This document shows positions 11,561-24,324 of a stretch of DNA of 64,000 nt, in pieces. A model generated the notes under the pieces. That model was not told where the DNA came from. It made no database searches and saw nothing but the letters and a program-made list of their open reading frames with translations. Made by a program: the position numbers and the translations under genes. This DNA is from Mimachlamys varia. Lineage: Eukaryota; Mollusca; Bivalvia; Pectinida; Pectinidae. The stretch spans positions 30,193,001 through 30,257,000 of the forward strand of contig OX392538.1 in assembly GCA_947623455.1 (NCBI GenBank), written 5' to 3'. Position 1 is the first letter of the stretch; each line of letters begins with the position of its first letter.

Positions 11561-11599
11561 GACAGTTTCATAACTGGTGCCGTTTGTAGCACTGATATC

Positions 11600-14580
11600 A
11601 AAATCCTTTCTTGGAATTTAAATGGTGGCTTTGAGAATAAACTGCGGATAAATGCATTTCGGAATTTTATATTTGCTTACGACATTTTTTGTCTATCTGA
11701 GTGCTAGATTTCAAAAGACTGTAAGTTGGATCTGGATGACTATGAAACAGTTGTAATACCCCGACATTTAACATGTAGTACTGAAGGTGGTGGTATGGTC
11801 TTACTTATTCACAATACCATAGCTAAGTTTGTGTAGGTGAGGCTTTGTTTGATACCATTTTACCGGTAACAGTTGATCATTGTTTAACTAACTATAACGA
11901 CGATCTAGTCTTGATATTTACACATATTCCACCTAGATCTTATAAGTATTACCAAGTATATGACTGACATTTTCCAAATTTTAGAAAAGGTGTTAATAAA
12001 TGGAATATACTGTACATACAAATATAGCGTTGATTGGTAATTTTAATAGCCGTACTCGTACTTCTAATGATTTAATTTCATTAGATAATATACATGAACG
12101 GATTCGTTCTCATATTGAATATGTATTAAATTATATAAGCGATAGTGATGAGGAAAGCCTGTTACCAGTCCGGAAAAAAACCAGATCCAGGATCCAACAA
12201 ATTTGCCACTAGGCTTCTTAATCTGTGTAAATCTTCAGGCCTTAGAATTATGAATGGAAGATATTCCAATGATCTATCAAATGGGTTTACATTTTGTGGC
12301 TCAAATGGAATGAGTGTAATTGATTACTTACTAATCCCCTTTTCTCATTCCCATTGTTAAAAAAATTAGAGTTTGCAATGTTACTGAATTTTCTTACCAT
12401 GCACCCTTACACTTGGAAATATATAGAGGATATTTAACAGTGCTATTAAACAGTTGAAAAGTGGCATCGCGCATGGAATTGATGGCCTGTTAAATGAATG
12501 CTTTATTAATGGTGAAGAAATTACCCCGTCCTCATCTGTGTATGTTATTTAACAATATTTTCGAATCTGGATGTTTTCCTTTCAAATGGTCATCTGCTAT
12601 TATTATTCCTGTGCATAAAAAAGGTTCGCGTGATGACCAAAACAACTTCCGAGGAATCAGTTTGATAAGCTACCATAGTATATTATTTACCTCTATACTT
12701 AACAAACGTATCTTAGATGATTTTACAAAACATGATATTTTAACAGATGCTCAATTCGGATTTCGTCCGGAATTGAGTACTATAGATGCTATATTTACAT
12801 TACATTATATTATAACAAAAACTTTGTCATCTAAAAACCGATAATATCGCTGTTTTGTTGATTTGCTGACAAACAAACTAACAACACAAGGATTCGAAAG
12901 ATGTAGGTTAATCATAACTATGGGCAAGTTTTATGGTCGCCATCTTTGTCTCATTGAGAAATATTCTGTATCTTTAAGTGATATGAAGATGGACGTTTTT
13001 GAGTATGCTCATAAGTGTGTTTACTTGTTGTGATTGACAATGATACTCGGTTCTCATTTTGAGAATTTGATGTTTACTTGGATGTGACAAAGATTTGCAT
13101 GGCGGGTGTCGTCGCTGAAGCAGAATTATTTTCTTATACTTTTGCAAGGGTCTCCATGTAAATATTTCCTTTGTTCAAATTTTGCCCCAGGTTTAATCGA
13201 TTTTTGAGTTTGGATTATGATTATGTTGACGCTTCGGTATTCTCTTAATTTTTCCGCAAAGCGTTTGACTTTGTCGACAGATTGAGCTTATGACGCAAGC
13301 TGACTAGGCTTGGTATTCGGGGGAAAGTGCTATCTGTTATTAGGTCGCTTTCTACATCAGTGCAATCTTGTGTTTCAAATAATGGAATATGCTCTATTTG
13401 TTTTTGTAAACAACGGCGCTTAATTTCCAGGGGAAATTTTGTCACCATAACTGTTTTCTATTTTTGTTAATGATTTTGAAATGTCCTTTATTGAAAACGG
13501 TGTGATAGAGTATGACTTTGGTGAATTAGGTTTGTTTCTGTAAATGTACGCAGACGATTTAGTTATGTTCTCTGAATCTGTTTAGGGCCTGCAGACACTT
13601 CTTGGTAGTCTTTTTGAATACTCCTCAAAATAGAAGTTAACAGTAAATTTAGAAAAAAAACTAAGATAGTTGTTTTCAGAAATGGAGGTCATATAGGGGA
13701 CATTGAAACATGGACATATGATAATAATAACATTGAAGTAGTCGATACATTTAGCTATTTAGGTGTGAAACTCAGATACAATAATAAATTCAACCTTATA
13801 CAGAAGCAGCTCACTGACCAAGGTCGTAAGGCTATGTTTGCTCTTTTCTCAAATTGTTATAACTTAAGCTTTTTTACATCTATTTGACACTTATGTTTGT
13901 AGCATATTGAATTATGGTTGTGAAGTTTGGGGCTCTACAAAGGGCGTGGATATCGAAAAAGTGACTTTCATTTTTGTAAAAGTATTCTGAAAGTTAAGAA
14001 ATCTACATGTAACGCAATGGTGTATTTCGAAATGAGACGGTACCCATTGGAATATATCGGGAAGTACAAAATTATAAAATTCTGATTAAAATTAATAGAA
14101 ACGAAAACCGTATTATGAGCACCTCGTATTCGTTTTTAAGAAATAGTAAAACAGGCAATTGCTTCATGTACAAGTTATTCAAAATATAACCATAAAAATA
14201 TTTTGTGTCTAATAAAGCAAGGATACTTTTTATCAAAGTCAACAATATTTAATTAGTGTATTCGAGTCTTCAACGAAATGCATTCTATATAAGCATTTGG
14301 CAAATCGCTTTTCATTGCAATATTATTTGACTCAATTCATGCCTAATAAATATCGAATTGGTTTATCTAAATTACGCTTGTCCGCACATAACCTAGCTAT
14401 TGAGACAGGGCGTTATAATAATACAGAGAGGTAGCAAAGAATATGTACTAGTCGTTATTCAGATGCCCATGCCGTTGTGGTCACAAATCTATAAAGTATA
14501 AAGATTTAGGTCACTTGGTTTGTTTTTTATGGCTCCTGAAAGTTGTACTTTTCAGAAGCTGTCTAAGTGTTGATAAAATG
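11600..14580 (+). pseudogene. Non-LTR retrotransposon ORF2 (endonuclease plus reverse transcriptase), dead
   Basis: The APE-type endonuclease begins with ILSWNLNGGF at about 11605. It continues with IALIGNFNSR (11.99-12.06 kb; normally GDFNAR, so the catalytic D reads N) and GFTFCGSNGMSVIDYLL (12.28-12.34 kb). The reverse transcriptase follows with LKSGIAHGIDGLLNECF (12.45 kb), AIIIPVHKKGSRDDQNNFRGISL and DAQFGFRPELSTIDAIF (12.6-12.8 kb). A foreign insert follows, then KAFDFVDRL (13.26 kb). The 3' part carries SYLGVKLRYNNKFN and the conserved GRKAMFAL...ILNYGCEVWG segment. Numerous stops and frameshifts exclude activity. Confidence 0.85.
12868..13258 (-). mobile_element. Repeat inserted in the LINE reverse transcriptase
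   Basis: Sequence between the end of one reverse transcriptase block (after SSKNR) and KAFDFVDRL is foreign to the protein. It matches, inverted, the repeat at 6218-6640 (shared words for tctcattttgagaa, ggcgggtgtcgtcg and cgcttcggtattctct). It therefore entered after the LINE had landed. Its exact ends were not resolved. Confidence 0.6.
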
Positions 14581-15272
14581 TGCATGTTATGTAAAATATT
14601 AATGCAAATCTAATCAAATGATAGTCACCGTAAAGAATACATTCATGGCATGATGGTGACAAAAAATCATGTTTCCATCGCGCCATTTGGCTGTTTTATG
14701 GAAGAAACAATCTCAAAAATGCCATTTTCGATGACAACATTTTAGACACAAAAACTGTGTTTTTTAGAGAATACACCCTTTTATTGGCGTTGGATGCAAA
14801 CCAATTTTTATCCTATTAAAAAGTACGTAATATGCTATTGATGAGAGGAAAAATCATCAAAATGTAAGTGGTGGAACATTTTTGAATCTTGGGTTGAATT
14901 AGCCTATGGTTGAATTGCCGATTTTTGACTTTCTTTAGATAATTTACAAAAATACGAGAGTATTTGCTCGGTATGTTGAGAATATGTACACAGATATGAA
15001 AAAACTGAGAGAAACACTTTCTCATTAAAAAAAATCCAAGATGGCTACTTCACAAGTCCCCGTGGTTGAAGACATTGGCTGACAAATAGACAGAACAACA
15101 AACAAAACGTGTTCCTTATGATTTTGGTTGGTTTTCGCATTTACGGGAGTGTTCATAGCTACAGGCGATTGTATGATACCTATAAGTTTGGTTAGTCACA
15201 TGGTAACGGGGATCTTTCATATCGAACCCCAAACATACTTTCGGCATATGCACTCGGTTGCCGCATGGAAAA
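14581..15272. other. Non-coding interval between LINE and transposase fossil
   Basis: AT-rich, with no credible reading frame and one isolated atccaagatggc word shared with the tandem-core repeats. The expected 3' end or tail of the LINE and the end of the neighbouring transposase element could not be placed. Confidence 0.4.
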
Positions 15273-17253
15273 CTATTTCAAGTTTTGTCGGAATTTCTTC
15301 ACCTGTGGTTGTAATGATCGAGGGTTTTCCAGCGCCCTGTAATACCCAAGGTAGTACAAGATACTGGAGATGTGCGCACACATTCCCATCCCTCTCTCTC
15401 CAACTGGGCACTGGCAGTAGTAGTCCTTTATTGGGGCCTCATCATCGGGTGAAACGGTGAACCGTATCCAAACGTTACATTTCGTTTCGCTGTGTGGAGT
15501 GCTGGTAAAGTCACACCTCATAGTCTCCGTCATCACTTAAATGTTCGGCGATGTAACCAGGAGCCAGAGATATCTGATACGTTCCACACGTAATGGTTCT
15601 CAAGTAATCGAGATCGAGAGTCGGAGACGGGGAAACAGTACGGAAGATGCATCCATCTTGATAAACTCGGACCTTGCCCATCTAGATAGATCCTGATCTG
15701 GCTTGACTCTCTGAGCTAAAGCATTCGGTGTTGTCAAATGGTCTTCATACGTTCAGCCATTAGCCTATCTTTGGCATCTCTCTCTGGAGATCTCTGGTAG
15801 ATCGGTCCTCTAATACCATTCAGACAGGCTGTGACGGTTCGAAGAAAAGCCTCGATGACATTGATAAAGCTGTTAGACACTAATTGCGTTCGGAAGAACG
15901 TCCAGTGTTTCAGACGATCATGATAGGATTCCACACAATCCAGCTCGATTTGGTGATAGTTCTGTCAAGATTTGCTTGGACGTCAGAATGTTGACTTTGA
16001 CCGGGTTTCAGGTATGACGGCATGCTAGCATTGAGTCCAAAGGCTTCGAGAACCGGTAGGGCATCTCTAGAACCTCGGTCAACGACAACATTGTCATCTG
16101 GTTGTAGCCAAGTAACTAGCTTGTCAATGACTTTTTTTGTAATTGTAGCATCATTTTCGCTGCCAGTGAATGGTCCTACTGTGTCCAGAATGTAGCCATC
16201 TGGTAAGACTAGATCATGAATTTGAGATAGTTTCTCTTCTTCTTGCCACAGTAGGACATTCTCTGGAGCTTGTGGTTAGAGCTTTTCTGGATATAAATGT
16301 AAGTGCCATCTAATATGGCAGTGGCTTTATCTCCAAAAAAAATGGTTCTGAAACGACAGTATTGTGCCCGAGCAATTGTTCTCTTGTCAAGTGATCCGGC
16401 CCTAGAAATTGTGGGATTATCGATGTGTCTAATGCCTGTACTATGGAGTGGAAAGTTTCGGATACACTTGACTTGGAAATTCCAAAAAGAGAAGAACACT
16501 GACTCCAGAAAATGTCGGTTTTCAGTTTTACCCAGAACAGTAATAGAGCATCGTATGTAGTCTTGGTATATATACCAGATGAAAGATATGGGGAACAGTG
16601 CGAGTGGATTTCGAGGAACTGATCTTTGGACCAACCTGTCCAGGATTCATCAAGAGAAGAAAAGCTTATTGCAAACGCAGACTGGTTCTGTGAAAGGACG
16701 TGCGATACCTCTAGGAGGTCATTAATGATTTCGGACGATTTTGACGGTAACTGAGATTCCAAGGAACCTCTACCATCAAGGACAACCTCTGTAGACGAAT
16801 CGAAGTCGTTACCAATAAGGTGAATGGAGCAGCCGCAGGATGAGGTGGGACACCATAGATTGTGAGAATAGAATAGGTGATGTCTTGCACGTTTTGGTAA
16901 GACTGATGATTTTGTTCTATTTATTGCAGAGGTAACAAGACAGAGACAGCATTTTGTGTGTGAAGATGATCCATTCAAAAGATCATGAAGGGTCAGCAAA
17001 GTCAGGATATGGGACGGGGAGTCGTCTTCTTGTTCCGAAGATACTTCATGTAGCACTTCTGGCAAATAAGTGCTTGTTCCTTTGCTGACATCAATCCTTG
17101 TTGCACTAGCGTATCTAGGAGCCATTTATATTGTGGACTATTTACATTGCGTGCACTTCTGTTCTTATTGCCATTGCGTGCACTTCTGTTCTTATTGCCA
17201 ATACGTTTCTTGAAGTATAGTTGACAGCCTTCTTCATCACATTTACCCTCCAT
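15273..17253 (-). pseudogene. DDE_Tnp_4-type transposase with C-terminal SWIM zinc finger, fossil copy 1
   Basis: Read right to left. An N-terminal Cys-rich region (CDEEGC, CQKC) at 17.25-17.0 kb is followed by a shifted frame carrying CCLC and SSCGCSIHLIG. A helix-turn-helix region LLFWVKLKTDIFWSQCSSLFGISKSSVSETF lies at 16.54-16.45 kb. The DDE core has AILDGTYIYI (16.32 kb), GYILDTVGPFTGSENDATI (16.19-16.13 kb) and DNVVVDRGSRDALPVLEAFG (16.10-16.04 kb). A spacer with LNGIRGPIYQRSP follows at 15.82 kb, then a SWIM finger CQCPVGERGMGMCAH (CxCx9CxH) near 15.4 kb. At least three frameshifts or stops break it. It is most like a Harbinger/IS5-group domesticable transposase; the superfamily is inferred from the DDE spacing. 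Confidence 0.75.
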
Positions 17254-18515
17254 CTTGAAACAATAACGATTGGTTTATGAAGCGTCGAGAAAGTAACAAA
17301 ATAGCAAGCCACCGATGATTGCTGTAAACAGCTAATACTTAGTAGTTTGGTTCAATTATGCGAAAATGTGTGATTAATAACGAACAACTAATTACACAAA
17401 ATAACAAGAAAATACATAATAAATCACATTCAATACCTCCAAGAAGCGCAGAATTGATTGATTACTTAGAACAAAATAAAATATTTCATATGGATAATCT
17501 GTCTATTCGATGTGGCGTGGTCGGCAGGCACAAAGAAAGTGAGACAAGTCAGGGTCCCAACCCTGACAGAGCCATAACGCTTTGGAGATGGGACAATAAA
17601 ACAAGGAAAGTGAGACAAGAATAGCTAGCGTCGAGTGGATGATTCCGTAAACGTATAGACAAAGACAAGAAGATACGGATAAATGTACAAGGCCACACGA
17701 TCAGAAAATTCAGAAGAGGACAACTTGACATAGAACAGTATTCATGTATCAGGGTGTCCTCAGTGTAAATCTTTATATCGATACTGTTTATTTAGTCGTT
17801 AGATATCATAAAACTGTCATGAAAATATCCGCTCTGATATTCAATATATAATTTTGTATATAATAAGCTATATAATAGGGTTTCAGACAAGGATGTTACT
17901 CATTTCCCCTTTTCTTTCAATTTACAAACACATTCAGGCGGCGATATGAGAACGTTCCACCACATGGAATTCTGATTTTTGGTACACATATGAAACAAGT
18001 AAAGCTCTATCCGATTTTCTGATGGAAATTTGCATCCAAAACTATATAACGGGAGAAAATTGTAATTTTATTGCATTTTTCTTCATAATTGTGTCTCTGC
18101 AAGTGCATTTTCATCCGATAATATTTTTTTTTATGTTTTATGAATAAACACGATGTTTTGCAATTATTTATCAAAAGAAATTTATACTATGTTGCGAATT
18201 ACAATTTTAGATAACCTTCTTTTATTTACGACTGTATGTCTTTGATACTCAAATTGACAACTTTATAAAAATACATTTTCACTGAATTTATAAAATCTGG
18301 GTGTCGGAAAGGTGTAAAATTATTCTTCGGAAAAGTAAAAAACTGTAGTTGATCTAGATAGAAATTATACGGGGGCAGGCTCCTATGGAGAATTAACATT
18401 ACTGGAAACAGGCCCTTTGTGCAACTTTTATGTGTTGACAACATGAACATAATTGGTAAGTTAGGCAGGTATATTTTTGAAGCAAATACAAGACGAATTA
18501 TTCAATAAATATTTA
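17254..18515. other. No gene seen; AT-rich flank
   Basis: Several short open frames on both strands share no motif with known proteins and are not supported. A pair of near-identical words around aagtgagacaag at 17.54 and 17.61 kb is the only local duplication noticed. Confidence 0.4.
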
Positions 18516-18517
18516 TC

Positions 18518-19104
18518 CCCTCGCGACGAAAGTCGGGGAGGGAATATAGCGTTCCGTTCGTACGTACGTACGTATGTTCACTTTTTGTCAGCGCTCTTGC
18601 GACTTCATTTTTGAACAGAGTCTGACCAAACATCCAGCATGGCAGTACCTCGAACTAGGTCGTGTTTCAGGGTGCCAAGGTCAAGGTCACCGTTACTATT
18701 TATAGAAAATCTTTGTCAGCACTCTTGCAACGTCATTTCTGAACGGATCCTGACCAAACTTCATATATGGGTCCAGCATGGGAATACCTCGAACAAGTTC
18801 GTGTTTCAGGGTGCCAAGGTCAAGGTCATCGTAACTATTTATGGAAAATCTTTGTCAGCACTCTTGCTATTTCCTTTTGGAACGGATCCTGACCAAACTT
18901 CATATTTGGGTCCAACATGGGAATACCTCGAATGAGTTCGTGTTTCAGGGCGCATATTTATCTGCCAATGAGCCCATGCCTGATAATAAGCCCATCCATG
19001 TCTATTGCAGTTCAGTGCAAATGATAACTGATGTTATTTCAATGTCCTGCAATAACCCAACCCCCTATTTTGCGTCAGAGTTCATGTGTTAGCATGCGAG
19101 GGGA
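18518..19104 (+). mobile_element. Terminal-hairpin element with ~135-bp tandem core
   Basis: It starts CCCCTCGCGACGAAAGTCGGGG, a hairpin with a GAAA loop, and ends GCGAGGGG. The core has three units marked by catGGgAATACCTCGAA at about 18645, 18777 and 18917, each with CCAAGGTCAAGGTCA nearby (18675 and 18815). A cgtacgtacgtacg microsatellite lies at 18559-18574. Open frames here are read-through of the tandem units, not genes. Confidence 0.65.
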
Positions 19105-19890
19105 TTTGTATTGTTTGCGATGCCTTATGATTGACGTACCATAAGTAGGTACGATCACGTATTAGCATGTATACAATCCGTTAATGTGCCTGCAAATTGT
19201 ATCATTTTTTGCAAACACTATTATTATTAGTATTAATTTATTGATAAACGCTTGCTGTTATGTTGATGATGTCAAATAGTCGGGCATCACTTTTCTACAA
19301 CCAGTGTGTGTTTGCGCATGTGTACTAGTACATGTATAGGAGCGTGTGGTTATCAGTATCATACTTGTTAATGTTGAATATTTACAGTCTGTTTGGAATT
19401 GATAGTATATTGCCTATACATTTCTACGAATGCCTACTGAACTTTATTTTCCGATTAATTCAGTGGATCACGCGCCTATTGGCGCAGCGCGCAGGAATAC
19501 CATCCGTTACGATTTGAACACGAGGCCGCGTCACTACTTTCCAGACTCGATCAATATCCTGCCGCGTAGTATGTGTTAATCTATTTAAGAAATAAATGAG
19601 AAGCATTTTAATGGTTTTTTTAAATACAATAACAATAACAAAGACAGTATGGTTTCTTTATATATGAACTTATGTGAAAAAAATAACAATAAAAAGATGT
19701 AATCTTTCGGAACTTTTTTGCTTACTTGTTGACTGAAATTTCGCGGGAGTTCGTCACCTCATAAGGCGGCTGTTTCAACAGTCTACCGAAACCAAACGAT
19801 ACTGTTTGATTTCATCGCAGTAAGTATCATAATATCTGATTAAAGAAATAATTACACGTTGGAATATAAGGTCTGGACAGTAAATATAAG
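19105..19890. other. No gene seen
   Basis: AT-rich with scattered simple A/T runs. A 61-residue open frame at 19332-19517 has no recognisable feature. Confidence 0.4.
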
Positions 19891-19891
19891 G

Positions 19892-20040
19892 ATTAAAGTT
19901 TCTTTCTGGTGGTTTTATCAAAGGATAAAGTTCAGTAGGATATCGATAGTTGGAAAGGAACGCGAAGCGTTCCATGAAACAACTATCGATATCCTACTGA
20001 ACTTTATCCTTTGATAAAACCACCAGAAAGAAACTTTAAT
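19892..20040. repeat. Perfect 60-bp inverted repeat with 29-nt loop
   Basis: Arms 19892-19951 and 19981-20040 are exact reverse complements over all 60 bases. The loop contains its own palindrome, GGAACGCgaaGCGTTCC. The sequence beyond the arms does not match. Either this is a very young inverted duplication, or a fold-back artefact of library preparation or assembly. Confidence 0.95.
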
Positions 20041-20084
20041 ACTTAAATGTAACCGATAAGCTGTAAAGTTTAAGGAATGAAATA

Positions 20085-21600
20085 AAACTTGATTGAAAGA
20101 CGTAGATCCTTGCGTGAAATAGTATTCGTGTATTTGTGCTGGAGGCGGTATTTGTTGTATAAACCCCACTGTAAACCCGGATATATAATACAAAACCTGA
20201 TGCCGACTTCAGTTACCCTTACTAAAAAATTACATGTAATAATAAAAATCAGTATTTATCTATACCACATATGTATATTAAAAGGAGAGTTCCAACAGAT
20301 ATCGCATAAAAGATATAATGTATCACTTCCACGTTCAGAAGTCTACGGTTGACACGCATCAGGTAATACATATGTAATCTAATGTGCTTGGTAAGCTAAT
20401 AATGTCAGTTTTGTGCTTGGAGAATATCACGTTCACAGTATTTTGTCTGCATATTTCACTTGGATTTAAATTATCCTGCTCCTGTTCACTATACGATCGA
20501 CAACCCCTTTACTTTATGAACTTCAAAGTGAAATTAAAATAGTTGTGTATAATTTCAAATCGTGTACAACGAAAATGTGTATATTAGGTACTTCAATGAG
20601 ATTAACTGTGGCTATGGGGGCTACAGCAAACGGCGGGGACCCCCTATCATTAACGATGACGTAACACATACATGAAAGCCATGCACTCTTCAGTTTATTA
20701 TATTACGTCATCAACAAGTAAAACAAACCGTCAACAGATTTTAATATAACAAATTTAAGGTAAAAGTAGTTCACAATGTTTATTTATCATATTACCGGTA
20801 TGACTAACAGACGGACATCGTGGATTTTGACAATGAAACATTATATCTTGTGAAATAAGAATGGATCGTTCCCAAATTCCATATGCAGGTTTCCCATCGT
20901 GCCTGGTAGTGCTGTATTAAATTTTGGACTTATTGGAAAAACAGAATGGCAGAGAGACAGCCATCTTTGATTTTGACAATGAAACTTTGTTATTATATAT
21001 TGTGAAGTATGAATGGATCTTTCCCGAATTCCAGATGAAGGTTCCCCTTGTTAATAAATGCCAGATGGATCTATCTAAAAGTTTTGGATTTTGGAACTGA
21101 TTTAAAAAACAAAACTCCTAATTAGACATATTATTTCAACTGTCATTAATATGTTTCACAACAAATTTCTATGTTCATTGCACTAGGTTAAATACATAAA
21201 TGAAATATAAAATAAGAAGGGAAAAGATCCATCTTTTGAAGAATGAATGAAAAGCCATCGATGGTGGGCGGTAAGAACCCTCTGGGATCTCTTGATTATT
21301 TATCTCGGGTAAGTCATTCTATTTTTATGGCAACAGTTACCTTGATCTGTATTTTACAAGGTGCGTGTGATCGCACAAAAGATTCCATGCGTCACTCCCA
21401 CGTTCAGTTGGCGTGACAAGTTACATAATAAAGATGTAATCTTATGTTCCTAGGCTAAAGTCAGTTAATGCTTGTAAGATCGGGTTTACAGTATTTTGTA
21501 TAGACGTTTATATATAGATTTATTATGTACATTCTTTTCTTTTTTAATGCTATTTCTGTCGCTTTTAAGCGTGACACGTGACTGTAACAATAAAATATAT
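20085..21600 (+). repeat. Duplicated 5' flank of METTL27-like copy B
   Basis: This region aligns in blocks with the flanks of copy C (39.36-41.2 kb) and copy D (55.3-56.2 kb). It includes gttgacacgc near 20350, ggctatggggg at 20610, and an inverted fragment of a tandem-core element (20810-21290). That fragment ends in the half-hairpin catcgatggtgggcgg at about 21256. Its recurrence at three genes shows the flanks were copied with the genes. Confidence 0.65.
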
Positions 21601-21678
21601 CTACACAACATCCTAGAAACGTACCTGCCGGACACGAAGAAGAACCATTCCACCATACGATCGACAAACAGCAATTCA
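21600..21678 (+). promoter_or_regulatory. Conserved untranslated first exon of copy B
   Basis: A block near-identical to those at copies C and D (CCTAGAAACGTACCTGCC, GACACGAAGAAGAACC, acgatcgac, GCAATTCA) ends directly at a consensus donor GTAAGT at 21679. Its start is set only by where conservation begins, with an ataaaatatat motif just upstream. In copy B this exon would be joined to the coding exon over a 3.6-kb intron with acceptor cattacag at 25306-25313. Inferred from conservation and splice signals. Confidence 0.5.
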
Positions 21679-21808
21679 GTAAGTTGTTTGATTTCCTTTT
21701 TTTCTCCCAGATCATTTGTAACCAAATTATTTTTAATCTTTGCATTATGCATATTTTAACTCACCATGGCTGGATAATGAAAGCAAACCCCTGATCAATC
21801 GCATACAG

Positions 21809-21884
21809 GTTGTCTTTAGCTTTGTGAAAAAGCGCCCAACGAGGAACCTGGAGATCAAGAGTTCGACCCCCAGTTGAAGCACAC
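21809..21884 (+). repeat. tRNA-derived SINE head or tRNA pseudogene
   Basis: It has a pol III A-box-like ttTAGCTttGTG, an anticodon-arm-like cgaggaacctggag and a B-box-like aGTTCGAcCCC. Together these give a degenerate tRNA shape without closed acceptor or anticodon stems. A second copy lies at 39950-40022. More likely a SINE head than a working tRNA. Confidence 0.45.
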
Positions 21885-24140
21885 AATTCACTTTCCTGTT
21901 ACATATGTCCATTTATATTTTCTTTAGCAGTCTTCAGATTATAACATTAGTTTGCTCACGTCAAGCAAACAAGCAGTATCACGCCTTCTTCAGAAAAGCG
22001 CGAGGATAAGTAGCGTTACCTGTGACGCCAATATAAGTATGTGTAGTTTGATGAAAATCTCAACAAAAGGCCCAGAGGGTCTTTATCGCTGCTCACCTAG
22101 ATACATTGTTAATCATAGCAAAACATTTTCCCGTGGACAGGGACCGGCTTAAATACCAATCCTTGAAGGATATCTGTATCAATTAGAGTTTCAAATTCAA
22201 ACTAAATCGGTTCGCCAATTACTAACTGATATCCCTGCTCTCCCACTTCCTCACTCTTTGCAATAAAAAAAACATATTACGGCAATGGTCCCTAACATTC
22301 CTCCGTAGTTTAAATTAAATTGGTTCACGGATTTCGGGCAGTTTTCAAGATAATATTTTCTTAGCGAAACCAGTTTGTAGAGACCTGACTACCATGACAG
22401 GGAAAAACCTGCATTTATATGTACACATTGTTCCTTCGTTTATGTGAAGTTCGTTTATGTGAAGCTTCCTCGAAATTATCTATGAGGAGTTTTCTGGTGA
22501 TTTTTTTCCCCCAAAAATATGTTTATACGACCTGGTTGCTATGACAACCTATATTCCAGGGGAAACAAATTATGTATGCATATTTGCACATTAACTTACA
22601 CTTCTGTGTAGTTCCATTGAAATGGGTTCATAGGTTTACGAGTGTTGTCCTGACTAATTGTTTTCTACTAGAATTTGAGTATTGTGACTTGGTTTCATGG
22701 CAATAAAATTTCTGCAGAAAATACCCTGCATGCACATTTAAACTTGGTTCCTAACACTCCTGTGTAGTTTCAATGGAATGGGATCAGAGGTTTATTTGTT
22801 TGGACACAAATTTCAACCTGATATAGATTACGCAAATCTACAATGTAAAATTATTATTGCCACCAAGTTTCGTTGACATTCCCTCAGTAGGAGAAATTGC
22901 CGGTACATATTTGGGTTAAACAGACCAAAGGACAACCTGATTCAGGTTTACCAACCCCCTTTCCTGACTTTGTTGCTGCAGGATGTATAATAAGAAACTA
23001 AGTGCCTAGGTATATGTCCAGACACTGACATCAATGCTCATATCATTATTGTATTTTTGTCTTTTTATGTCTATTAACTGTATCGTTTAGAGGTGGAAAG
23101 TATGCAAGAGTGTTGTAGATACTGGGATCGAATTCGGCAGTCCGGAAAACTCGTAATCCGGATGGTTAATGCAGGGAACGAAGATGTCCGGAAAATCGAG
23201 GGTCCAATGTACAATTTTGGGGTAGATATCTCAATTGTTTAACAGTTCTGACTCGGAAGTTTGAAAGGGCGTGGCATACTCCGAGACCAATCATAACAGG
23301 AATATGATTATCACTTTATGCCAAGCAGTGGTATAGATTGTTTTTGGGTGGGATCTGTGTTTCATTCAGACTCAGGAAAAACATAAGAATTGGGCAAACA
23401 TTTCGACGGATAAGGGAAAATATTTCGACCGGGCGAAAGGAGCATTGTTTTCAAAATTGTTAACTTGTTTCCGTGATATCCAGTGAAAATAAAACTATTA
23501 TGTGAACTAAAAAAGGAAGCACAAAGAATGAAATGACAGTCATTCTACCTCTTATTGCTTAGCGCCAACCAGGAAGTACACTGTAGCATACGATGTCGAT
23601 GTAACGCCAATTACAGACATTTTAATAGGTACAGTATTATGTTGTTTTATCTGTGGTATCGGTTAATATTCTACTTTGCACAGTCAGCCAGTTCCTGGTA
23701 ACAGTTGATATATATGAAACATAACGTTTATTTATTTTATTTATAAAGAATGATGGCATCCATATTAATAGCCATGCATAATTAATCTATATATTAGCTA
23801 ACACAGAAATTCTCAGTTGCAGATTTGTGGAGAAAACATACAGCTTACGCTAAATAGCAGATGTGGCAAGTTATGTCTTAAGAATTTCGTCATATACAGG
23901 TAGCAGAGACTGTTTTTTTCTAGCGAAACATTTCATTATTAGTATTTTTACACACTTACCAAAGGATAAGTTAATCAAGCAAACAAACGACCAACAAAAT
24001 AACCACAAAACAAAGGCATCGATTTAACATTAACAAAAAGGTAAATGTCGATTTGATTAGAAACTGGTTATGTGACTTAGATTTTATGAAAAAAGACCAG
24101 CAATCTGTTGGTTGTTTGGTTGAATAATTTTTCGTCCTAT
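21885..24140. other. Large intron/flank of copy B, repeat-rich, no gene seen
   Basis: 22.15-22.95 kb holds loosely repeated blocks of ~130-150 bp with the words cctgtgtagtttcaatggaa, ccatgac and tttgcacatt. This is a degenerate tandem family. The rest is AT-rich without recognisable coding sequence. Confidence 0.4.
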
Positions 24141-24152
24141 TAACACGTGTCA

Positions 24153-24298
24153 TTTAAGAACGGCCTCCCGGTGTATGTAATGTGGGGGTTGAGAGCGAGT
24201 GTATTTGGAAGGCCGCGGTATGTTCGTGTAAGCCTTCATGTGATAGTCCGGATCTTTTGCCGCACCCATAACGCATTACACCGGGATGCCGTCCTTAG
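24153..24298. mobile_element. Short MITE (~146 bp)
   Basis: The ends are taaGAACGGCCTCCCGGTGTA and, inverted, ctaaGGACGGCATCCCGGTGTA: about 20 bp of imperfect terminal inverted repeat. A related terminus (gagaccgtccttag) occurs in intron 3 of copies C and D. No protein is encoded. Confidence 0.55.
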
Positions 24299-24324
24299 AA
24301 TTTGTACCAGCAGATATTAGTTAT

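Noticed and set aside
21809..21884. Functional tRNA gene
   Set aside because: A- and B-box-like words are present, but acceptor and anticodon stems do not close, and there is a second degenerate copy at 39950; treated as a SINE head.
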